A DNA stretch of 64,000 bases from Helicoverpa zea (Eukaryota; Arthropoda; Insecta; Lepidoptera; Noctuidae). The stretch is taken from contig NC_061480.1 in assembly GCF_022581195.2 (NCBI RefSeq), forward strand, positions 3,038,001 through 3,102,000, in the 5' to 3' direction. Below are positions 58,301 to 64,000 of this stretch, piece by piece. The notes beneath the pieces were generated by a model that saw only the letters and a list, made by a program, of their open reading frames with translations, ran no database searches and was not told the DNA's origin. How positions within the stretch are numbered: the first letter of the stretch is position 1; each line of letters opens with the position of its first letter. The translations under genes and the position numbers were made by a program.

Positions 58301-61300
58301 GGGTTTTAGCCGTTTAGCCGTAGCCTAGCCAAATCGTCAATGGGCCAGTCGCGGGCGTGGCCGGTCCGCGTCGTCCGCGCAGGGCAGTCGCCGCTCCGCT
58401 ACCGAACAACCAACGCTAATATTGTCTTTCAAGGGCTAAAAGGGGGCGCGGGGGATGTCTCGTGACGAAACAGTGATTATATATTTTTTTTTAATAAAAA
58501 AATTGTAAAAAAATCTTGAAAAAACATTTTTTTTTTCTTATATATTTTTACTTTTGACAAAAGTAAGACGTTCGTCAAGAAACACAGCCGACATTAAAAA
58601 GAAATGGGTTTAAAGAGTAAAATCATTATCATGATATCAATTAATTTATAGAGAAAATATCTTTATCAAATATTACATTACATACGTCTTTGGTATTGGC
58701 TTGACACATTAAAATTAATAAAAATCAAAAGAAAAAAAGATATTATTTTATTTATTATTCAGGAATAACTATTAAGTACATATTTTTTAACTCAAGATGT
58801 ACAAACCAATAACATAGACATACTCAAAAAATTCAACAAGTTTAAAAATTCATTTCATTCAAAAATATCAATTAAATTATAAGTAGGAAAAATACATTAG
58901 CACAGCTTCATTCCCCAAAAAACAAAACTGCACGGGAATCGAACCCGTATTCGTCACACCATTTTAAATTCAACCAGGAATCGAACCTGATACTAATCAT
59001 AATTCAGGAACAATCAATAAACTTCAAACAAGCTAAAAACAAGAAAAAAATTATTTAACATTCGCATCGAATTATTCAAAATTGATCGGACCCGGGAATC
59101 GAACCCGAGCACACTGCGATCACTATTCCAAAAATATTGAAAATATCTGCTGAAAATATACACAGTTAGAATCTATATCAATTAATAGCACATGTATAGA
59201 AATTCTGATATATTTATCACTAGCTGTTCCCCGCGGTTTTACCAGGGAAATACCTCACGCGATCGGGTAAAAAGTAGCCTATGTCCTTTCTCAGGCTCTA
59301 GACTATAATGGCCTTACTACAAAAACTTTAACCACTGTTTTACACTAGTCTAAAAAAAATGTGGCTCCAAAATGAATCATATGTCAACGTCATAATTTGA
59401 CATTTTTTTAGACAAGTCTTAAACTGACGTTAAAAAGTTTTTGTGGTAAGACGGTAAGTGTGTTTTGTCGTGAAAATTCGACAAACAGTTACTTTCGCAT
59501 TTATGGTATCAGTAAGGACAATATACCGCCTCTTTTCAAAAACGACTTTTTGTCAATAGTTTTTTTTTTTTTTCATAATTTTCTGATCTGTCCCACACGG
59601 CTGGTCAAAAGCCTTCCTATGATCAAAAATCAAGAAAGAGAATTAAAAATATGTAGGATCAAGTCTCTGATAATTTTCTAGCATTTTCTGGAGGTAGACA
59701 GACAGTATAGATTATAGGGTTCCGTACAATCCTTATGTATCAATTTCCTCTACTGCCAAGCTCAAAAACGATTTGTTTTATGAAATGCCTTATTGAGAAA
59801 TGCGAGCGTAATCATTTACTTATAGCATTTTTATATGCTGAAGGTCATAAAGTCTCATGTATTATATTTAAACTACCAAGAAAAAGGTTTTCTATCACCA
59901 TATTTCAACTCAACTCTCTTTTGTATAAAAAACTAGCTTTCCCAGCGGTTTCACCCGCTTATCCTAGCAACTACTTCACTCACCCAAAAAGTAGCCTGTA
60001 GTTTTTCATAAAATTTAAGACTGAAATCACTTTCAAAATCGGCCCAGCTTTTCGAGCTAAGCTTATTTCTGCCTTTTCAAGTATCAAAACCATTCACCCT
60101 AATTTGATACTTTTTACCAAAAAAATCGCTCAAAAACACATTAAAACTGAATTTTTTGACATTCTGAAGTGCGATACACCGCCAGCAAGTCCTCACCTGT
60201 TCTCTGGCTTTCTCTTTCTCTTCCTTCTCTCTCTTGCGCAGCTCGGCGAGGTATTCGTTGAAGTACGTCTCTCTGTCGCGTGCCTTGTCTATACCTTTGT
60301 AACGCTCGTCGCGACCGTGTTTCGAAGTGAACTCGTTGAATGATGACCTGAAATGGATTTGGATGTTAATGGTGTATGGTACTCGTGGCTCAGGTGTGGG
60401 GCCTGTGGCTAAGTTGAAGCGTCCGTAGCCATGCTAAGGGGCCCGTTGCTTAGTTGTGGGGTCAATGCTTAAGTTGAGGAGCTCGTGACTAAATTGTGGT
60501 GCTTGTAGTTTAGTTGAGGAACTCGTGGCTAAGTATCAGCCACTCTGGCCCATCGATCATAAGGTTAAGAAACGCTTGGCGCGGTCGGCCCGTGGATGGG
60601 TGACCATCTTATTATAAAGATTAGAAAGGCTAAATAAGTAGTTTCAGGCTATAATTTCAACTTCTTTGGCAGAAAGTCTGACAACCAGTCTTAACGAAGG
60701 GGGTTGAGGAGGTCAGATAGGCAGTTGTTCCTTGTAAAACACTGGTACTCAGCTGCGTCCAGTAACACTGACAACTAACTTAAGGAAGCGGCTAGGCAAA
60801 TAAAGATGTGTACTAACTTGGAGTGCAGCTTGGCGTCATCCATGAGCGCTCGGAAGGCAACCTTCTTCTGCGCGAGTCGGTTCTTCTTCTCCTTACGCTC
60901 TTCCTCAGCACGCTCGCGAACGTATTGGTCGAATACCTGGGGAGGCAAATTATCATATCTTATATATAAAAATGAATTGCTGTTCGTTAGTCTCACTAAA
61001 ACTCGAGAATGGCTGGACCGATTTTGGTTTTTTTGGTTTTAAAATGTTTGTAGAGTTCCAGGGAAGGTTTAAACGATACGAAGTTCGCGGGATCAGCTAG
61101 TAAGTAAATACAAATTACATTATTATTAATAAAAATGTTATGAAAAAGATTTTTATAAGGTAAAGATACTACCAAAGCGGAAAAATGTTTTAAACAAGCA
61201 ATAGAATTTGGTGACTTATTATCTTGTCATGACGAGTTCCTCAGTGTTTCAGAAGGCACGTTAAGTTGGTGTGTCCCGGCTATCTTTTGAACATCCTTGA

Positions 61301-62928
61301 CAGTCGTTACGGGTAGTCAGAAGCCAGTAAGTCTGACAACCAGTCTTACCTAGAGGTATCATGTTTATTTACTTATATATATATATTTTGCACAATGTAC
61401 AAAGACTAGCTTTACGCATTAGGCGTTTTCTGCTACTATCCTGGTTACTGATTTGAGAAGATCAGATATGAATCACTCCTTGTGGCACACTGGTACTCAG
61501 CTGTATCTGCTTATACTGGAAGCCGACCCCAACATAGTTGGGAAAAGGCTAGTCTAGATAATGATGTTGATGAGTAACGAGAATGTAGCTTGAATCAAGT
61601 ACTTTGATGTGTTAATTATCAACTCTGAAACACGTAGTATTGTCAACTTTTGGATGCAACTTTGTTCACCATGAACACTGACATTTTAAATCTTCGAATG
61701 CCACCTTCATCTTCCGTGTTTCAGTTTGAAGGCATGATAAACTGGTGGGTCCCGGCTGTCATTTGAACACCTTTGGCAATGGTTACGGGTAGTCAGAAGC
61801 CGTCTTAACAAGAGGTATCAGGCCGGAAGACGCCACTAACATAGTCGGGAAAAGGCTAGGGAGATGATGTCTAGTCGCCACCCACCTGTCGCCTCTCCTT
61901 GGAGTTGAGCATGAGGTAGCGCGGGTCGAAGACGATCTTGTGCAGCTCCTTCTCCCAGGTGGAGAAGGCGGACACGTCCTTCTCCTGCAGCATGTGCAGG
62001 AAGGCGGCGAGGCGCTGCGGGTGGGGCAGCGCGCCGCGCTCGCGGGCGGCGCGCACCTCGGCCTCCACGGCCGCCGCCGCGCCCACCAGGATCGTGCCGC
62101 CGCCTGACAGCGATGACGGGGCTGGCTTCTTCTCTGTTAAGGAGAATAGTGGGTTCAGAATCAATGTGGGCACAAAATGAGAAGGGACGGTTTGTGTTAA
62201 ATCGGAATGGAGATGGATGTAGAGAGAAAGAAAGACCTAAGAAATGATGGATGGATTGCCTGTATGACATGAATGAAAAGGGAGTGTCAGTAATCACAAA
62301 CAAAAAAAATCTTTGTTTTTTATAGTTGTAAGAAATTCCGAATTACCAAAAAAAAAAAAATACCACTTTCAAAACGCACTAACAAGAAAAAAAAGCTTTT
62401 GAATGCATCCGATGGATCGACGAAACCTTAGATAATCTTCATAATTTGACAACTACAGTGCATCAAAATCCGTTCATCCTTCTTCTTTCTCCTGCCCTGT
62501 TTATCCAAACGCGGGATAATCACACACAAACATACAGATCAAACTGAGAAACAAAATGCGATAAACTAGGTAGGTCCGGCCCAAACTGGAGTCAAATAGC
62601 GAAAGTCCGCGAAAAATGGACATCATTGGAGGAGGCTTTCACCCAATCTGGGGTTCATGCAGATAATAAATCATAAATGTATTTACTAACATTAAACAAT
62701 AAATACTAGAATAGAAAACTAACATTAGCAAGAAGGTGTAATATGCATGAAATATTTTTTTATTTTATTTTTATTTATTAAACTAGGTACGACGATCAAT
62801 AACTGACCTTCTTCAACCTTAGGCTTCTTGGCGGGATCGACGGCGTCATCGGTGCTGGAATCGGCAGCGCGCTTGAGCTCGCCGTTGGCTGCCTTCGTGC
62901 CGGCGCCCGCGCCCGCCGCGTCCTTGCG
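37344..62928 (-). CDS. TCERG1: Transcription elongation regulator 1 (TCERG1/CA150), FF-domain part, 5' incomplete
   Basis: Nuclear protein that couples RNA polymerase II elongation to splicing; FF domains bind the phosphorylated polymerase tail. Eleven exons on the minus strand: 62928-62808, 62133-61886, 60936-60818, 60347-60197, 53917-53719, 53098-52992, 42405-42202, 41642-41520, 40469-40305, 39899-39730, 37473-37344; 578 residues in one frame. Six FF domains are recognisable: VSAFSTWEKELHKIVFDPRY, FRALMDDAKL, FIALLKEKGVDRHARWVDAK, FNALLADLVRNPDLSWRDAK, LRALLNEKGTSCTAHWRDVK and MRQLLLETRSITHKSLAAIK. A Lys/Glu linker lies between FF3 and FF4. The end GPPPPPTATEPSRRAKQ matches the human C-terminus closely. 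The WW domains and start lie beyond the window; the exon at 62928 opens in phase 0. Confidence 0.95.
37560..37760 (-). mobile_element. SINE tail and AACTTGGCTGC-family fragment
   Basis: CCACCCCAACATAGTTGGGC (about 37570) is a SINE tail. GTGGTGAAGCGTTATGGGGG to AGTGCTGTTTCAGAGCCAAG (37678-37755) is a reverse piece of the 22976-23135 family. Both lie in the last TCERG1 intron. Confidence 0.6.
37866..37930. repeat. (TG)n microsatellite
   Basis: A tract of TGTGTGTG with TATG interruptions, directly beside the hAT-like element at 37931; the element's target duplication GTGTGTAC is part of it. Confidence 0.85.
37931..39717. mobile_element. hAT-like element, 1.79 kb, with 8-bp TSD and nested retrotransposon
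   Basis: The ends TAGGGCATGCAAT and ATTGCATGCCCTA are inverted repeats, flanked by GTGTGTAC (37923-37930 and 39718-39725). Both subterminal regions are rich in ACCGGT/TTACCGG motifs. No hAT transposase frame is visible. The middle has taken up a non-LTR fragment (38360-38900) and GC-rich DNA (39240-39480). The right edge is only 12 bp from TCERG1 exon 39899-39730, so most of that intron is this element. Confidence 0.87.
38360..38900 (+). mobile_element. R1-like non-LTR retrotransposon 3' fragment (decayed)
   Basis: In frame from 38371: DSSEDTAEHTVQVCTAWEGY, LSRPSLVQAMVRS, then a stop, then REWEAVASFCEAVMLEKETA. The EDTAEHT...C..W and WEAVASFCE..M pattern is the C-terminal end typical of R1/TRAS-type insect elements. 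It contains a nonsense codon and no reverse transcriptase domain. The 3' UTR probably runs to about 38900 (AACCATGGGTTTTAG). Confidence 0.75.
40111..40321. repeat. 20-bp minisatellite made of a copied TCERG1 splice donor
   Basis: Ten full units of GGCGCTAGTGTTACCTGCGA plus a partial one. On the transcript strand each unit contains CGCAG/GTAACAC, the 5' splice site of TCERG1 exon 40469-40305. The last coding bases of the exon (for SASQ) are themselves part of the first unit. The second unit (40271-40290) carries TTACGTGCTC, which breaks the donor; about eight others keep it. Confidence 0.93.
40716..41112. mobile_element. PIF/Harbinger-like MITE, ~400 bp
   Basis: The ends AGCCGCGTACGCACGTACGA and TCGTACGTGCGTACGCGCCT are inverted repeats, with TTA on both sides (40713-40715, 41113-41115). 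The interior has many GTTCG/CGAAC motifs and no transposase. TCERG1 intron. Confidence 0.87.
41215..41490 (-). mobile_element. Dispersed repeat (CCGTACGAAGTCGGGG end)
   Basis: Holds CTACATATTATGAAACCAAG, TTCATGCGATTTTTTTAAAT and GGGGAAATACTGTTATACCG. It is a relative of 35405-35600 in ZAD gene 3, split here by about 95 bp of unrelated DNA (41370-41450). Confidence 0.6.
42972..43208. repeat. ~24-28 bp minisatellite (CGCTATTCTTGCTAC type)
   Basis: About nine imperfect units built around ATTCTTGCTAC and GTGCCCCGCG or CGGCCCGC. TCERG1 intron; no repeat of an exon edge here. Confidence 0.85.
43615..43755 (-). mobile_element. Dispersed repeat (AACTTGGCTGC family)
   Basis: ACTTCTTCTTCCCAGCAATA, CATAGGAAGTGGTGAAGGGC, GTGCTGTTTTGCAGCCTAAT: reverse copy of 22976-23135. 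Confidence 0.82.
44405..44745 (+). mobile_element. Near full-length lepidopteran SINE
   Basis: Starts in the tRNA-like head (GTGTGTGGGTTCCATTCCAG), then TATGTACTTTCTAAGTATAT, GTAGTCAGAAGTCAGTAAGT, CGGTTAGACTGGAAGCCGAC and AGTTGGGAAAAGGCTCGG, ending GATGAGATTAGAG. About a dozen shorter copies lie elsewhere in the window, so it serves as the reference for the family. Confidence 0.85.
46165..46220. repeat. AGGGTTCA-rich imperfect heptamer repeat
   Basis: Five occurrences of GGGTTCA in about 50 bp, with more GGGTTC motifs at 46806-46840. It is not the insect telomere repeat TTAGG. Confidence 0.6.
47653..47954. mobile_element. TIR element carrying a SINE-like insertion
   Basis: GTTTTTAAACAACCAATA near 47668 and TATTGGTTGTTTAAAAACCT near 47924 are inverted ends. 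Between them lies a copy of the CATATAAGGAGATCAGC repeat family. A solo relative of the end is seen near 61170-61215. Confidence 0.6.
48650..48870 (+). mobile_element. Dispersed repeat (CCGCCCGCGTCTTCGCCCG family)
   Basis: Near-complete copy: GCATCCGCCCGCGTCTTCGC to TTATAATATTAGTAGGGATA, with GTTCAGTGGTTTAGACGTGA inside. Same family as 6112-6325 and 36005-36185. Confidence 0.8.
49511..49918 (-). CDS. Optional terminal exon of TCERG1 (Lys/Glu-rich tail)
   Basis: After the acceptor CCAACAG the exon opens in phase 0, the phase in which the upstream exon 53098-52992 ends (KKKEKGD). It encodes 135 residues, KQGDTEEERKQPTPPPDQWA and onward, a low-complexity basic and acidic tail, and stops at TAG 49511 after KRKRKKSEKE. 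AATAAA on the same strand at 49331-49326, about 185 nt downstream, would end the mRNA. Inferred result: an isoform with FF1-3 and the linker but without FF4-6. It could instead be the end of an unrelated nested gene; I recognise no family. Confidence 0.55.
   Translation of the reverse strand, partial: KQGDTEEERKQPTPPPDQWAEILGIPGEDDAKKPTKTTRRSQQEQDKPSKAEKTKSTSEEDQPSPKQLRSSKKEVAQTPEKVEKSPIKPPPKKRKPEEFQSPETETPAVPKKVEKKKQDKADKTEKRKRKKSEKE
49919..52991 (-). other. TCERG1 intron before the optional exon
   Basis: AT-rich. A CTGCAGAG-rich stretch at 50500-50745 and a partner at 51215-51320 share CTCTGCAGA and AAAATGTGAC in opposite senses and may be the ends of one old TIR element. A SINE copy lies at about 52215-52380. 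Poly-A/T tracts lie at 51820-51960. No exon was seen. Confidence 0.5.
56221..56460 (+). mobile_element. Dispersed repeat, interrupted copy
   Basis: CTTTTTATCGTCCCACTGCT and CTCAGGCCTCCTCTCACA, then, after about 90 bp of AT-rich DNA and one T-arm-like site, CACTTAATCACCACGCATGC and GAGTGATTTCAGACTTTGTA. Same family as 2456-2620. Confidence 0.7.
56630..56745 (+). mobile_element. Dispersed repeat (AACTTGGCTGC family), 5' part diverged
   Basis: GCACTTTTCGAACGTAAAGA, CACCCTTCACCACTTCCTAT, AAGTGGCGCAACAAACATGT: same sense as 22976-23135. Confidence 0.8.
59220..59309 (+). mobile_element. SINE-like piece next to a MITE
   Basis: TAGCTGTTCCCCGCGGTTTT to CTCAGGCTCTAGACTATA is the head of the 'AGCTGTTCCCCGCGG' family (relatives at 45270 and 16855). 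The rest of the same repeat seems to continue after the MITE at 59455-59520 (TTACTTTCGCATTTATGG). Confidence 0.6.
59310..59454. mobile_element. ~146-bp MITE, copy 3 of 3
   Basis: Begins GGCCTTACTACAAAAACTTT and ends TTTTTGTGGTAAGACGG, like 7307-7452. It splits a SINE-like repeat. Confidence 0.83.
60360..60545. repeat. ~22-bp minisatellite upstream of a TCERG1 exon
   Basis: About seven imperfect units of the type CTCGTGGCTAAGTTGAGGAG / TTGTGGGGCC. It lies about 15 bp from the acceptor side of exon 60347-60197, so it occupies the polypyrimidine and branch-point neighbourhood of the upstream intron. Confidence 0.75.
61240..61575 (+). mobile_element. SINE, long copy
   Basis: From TTCCTCAGTGTTTCAGAAGG through TACGGGTAGTCAGAAGCCAG and TGGCACACTGGTACTCAGCT to ACATAGTTGGGAAAAGGC, ending GATAATGATG. 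It carries an extra internal stretch (about 61360-61430, TATATATATA). Confidence 0.78.
61715..61875 (+). mobile_element. SINE with an internal deletion
   Basis: GTGTTTCAGTTTGAAGGCAT, ACGGGTAGTCAGAAGCCGTC, then a jump to ATAGTCGGGAAAAGGCTAGG and GATGATG. It ends about 10 bp from the donor of TCERG1 exon 62133-61886. Confidence 0.72.
62165..62310 (+). mobile_element. RTE 3' remnant
   Basis: GGAATGGAGATGGATGTAGA, GAAATGATGGATGGATTGCC and GGAGTGTCAGTAATCAC correspond to the GRGRPKKRWMDCL..KGVS stretch of the 25385-25645 element. Broken by stops. Confidence 0.5.
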
Positions 62929-64000
62929 CTAAAAACAATATGGATTTCATGTAGTATTTTGTATGTAAATAGGTATATATTGAATTGTTTTGTGTTGCGG
63001 TTTGTATCCCCGAATACTCAATTCAATAAAAATAACATTGTTTTTGTGTTAAAGTCTCCGAAATTATTGAATCATCATCATCTCCCGAGCCCAACTACGT
63101 TGGGATCGGCTTCCAAAATACTGAGCCAATTTGTAAAATTCTTTCACTGTTGGGGCGCTACACTCTTACCGAGTAACATAGGCTATATTTTACCACGGTA
63201 CGGGCAGTAGTTCCCACGGGACGCGGGTGAAACAGTGGGAAAACAGCTAGTGTTAAATAAATAAGATTTAGAGCCATATGTTATTGGCTGTTTCCTATAA
63301 ATCCACGGATAAAAAGTAATCGAAGTCCTTTCGGAGACTAACGAATCAGTTCAGCAGTTTTGGCGTGAAAGCACAACAGACCGTCAGAGATTCCCATTAA
63401 TAACGCCAGTAAGGATAGAAACTGCAAAATAAAGAAATAAAAATATACTACTTCAGTTTTTAATGACATATTTGAGTATTCGAGGATACTTGAGACGCGC
63501 TGCTCAGAATTTATGATACATTTTGCATCATTCGCTAAGGCATAGATTGATTTTCAGTGGTGAAGGGACACGCACAATTATTTTTGAATTGCACTATTTT
63601 TATATCAACATACTTAAACATGATTAACACGCAAAGAACTCTCCATATTGTAAATTTTAACTTTTTGATTTGCACTTCGTTTTATAGATTTTGGTATTGA
63701 ATTTAATAAAAATGCACTCTATCAATATTGATTACATGATCAATATAATAATTTACAATGTGAACAATAATACTATCATTTTAACTAGTAGTTTATTTGT
63801 TTAACAGGTGTATGTGCCTACTTAAATGGAGTAAGATCCCTTCACCACTGACTAAATGACATTCGCCAAAGTAAAACGCAAATAATATTGAACCAACTAA
63901 ACGCAAATAAGGATGTCCATACAGCGAAGAGACTACAGTTTGTGAAGCTACGGCGCTTACGACCTTTTGAGTAACGAATTGACAGTTGTCACTTATTGAG
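62929..64000 (-). other. 5'-most visible TCERG1 intron
   Basis: No exon was found upstream of 62928, so the WW-domain exons lie outside. About 63065-63110 is a SINE tail, and about 63120-63415 is a reversed copy of the GTTTCACCCGCG repeat (ACGCGGGTGAAACAGTGG). The last 500 bp are AT-rich without a visible signal. Confidence 0.5.

Larger units (their letters stand above)
54962..59108 (-). repeat. Cluster of tRNA T-arm/B-box-like hairpins
   Basis: At least eleven short sites read GGGTTCGATTCC or close variants on the minus strand: 54962-54974, 55071-55089, 55144-55160, 55219-55237 (diverged), 55297-55313, 55359-55375, 56369-56383, 56914-56930, 58931-58948, 58974-58989, 59091-59108. Several have stems of 5-6 bp around the loop TTCGATT (55071: TTTGGG with CCCAAA; 58931: ACGGG with CCCGT). 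The first six are 62-112 bp apart, about one tRNA length. A-box-like motifs are visible before some (TAACTCAGTGA before 55160). Probably degenerate tRNA-derived units. Confidence 0.7.
53918..60196 (-). other. Large TCERG1 intron between FF2 and FF3
   Basis: No exon was seen. Its striking content is the series of T-arm-like hairpins from 54962 to 59108. It also holds repeats at 55790-55945, 56221-56460 and 56630-56740, poly-T tracts at 57458 and 57768-57840, a possible TIR element (about 57955-58365) with a GC-rich patch at 58330-58460, and a MITE at 59310-59454. Confidence 0.55.

Noticed and set aside
58330..58460. CpG-island promoter or exon in a GC-rich patch
   Set aside because: No open frame with splice sites; part of the motif GGCCNATTGACGATTT is mirrored near 57965, which suggests a TIR element edge.
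61836..62303. 155-codon minus-strand frame rich in Arg/Ala
   Set aside because: Out-of-frame shadow of TCERG1 exon 62133-61886 joined to an RTE remnant.

Overview
The window is nuclear DNA of an insect, almost certainly a moth or butterfly. It is AT-rich, has short GC-rich exons separated by long introns, and is packed with repeats of lepidopteran type: tRNA-derived SINEs, MITEs, and RTE-type retrotransposon tails ending in (TGA)n. No rRNA gene, intact tRNA gene, CRISPR array or bacterial feature was seen. All gene models below were built by hand: exons were joined only where GT/AG sites and reading phase agree on both sides.

Layout. (1) 1540-8795, minus strand: dishevelled (DIX, PDZ and DEP domains in seven exons). 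Its last exon runs into five copies of a 100-bp repeat. (2) 9154-11982, plus strand: the kinetochore subunit Spc24, head-to-head with dishevelled across about 360 bp. (3) 14139-36334: three paralogous ZAD-C2H2 zinc-finger genes. The first is on the minus strand and the next two on the plus strand, and they share exon borders and intron phases. The middle gene appears to have alternative last exons (26240-26443, 29432-29677, 30212-30338) that would exchange the final two fingers. (4) 37344 to beyond 62928, minus strand: the FF-domain half of transcription elongation regulator TCERG1/CA150. All six FF domains are visible; the N-terminal WW part lies outside the window. A phase-compatible exon at 49511-49918 with its own stop and poly(A) signal could give a short isoform with only three FF domains.

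The rest is introns and intergenic DNA dominated by mobile elements. Several are nested: a non-LTR retrotransposon inside a Tigger/pogo-like MITE, an RTE fragment inside a PIF/Harbinger-like MITE, a retrotransposon tail inside a hAT-like element, and a MITE inside a SINE. Several repeats touch splice sites, and one 20-bp minisatellite is built from a copied 5' splice site.

The genes do not form one pathway. They cover Wnt/planar polarity signalling, chromosome segregation, zinc-finger transcription factors and coupling of transcription to splicing. The strongest candidates for something undescribed are the alternative zinc-finger terminal exons, a run of hairpins in the 3' UTR of the middle zinc-finger gene, the copied splice-donor minisatellite, and a same-strand cluster of tRNA T-arm-like hairpins in a TCERG1 intron.
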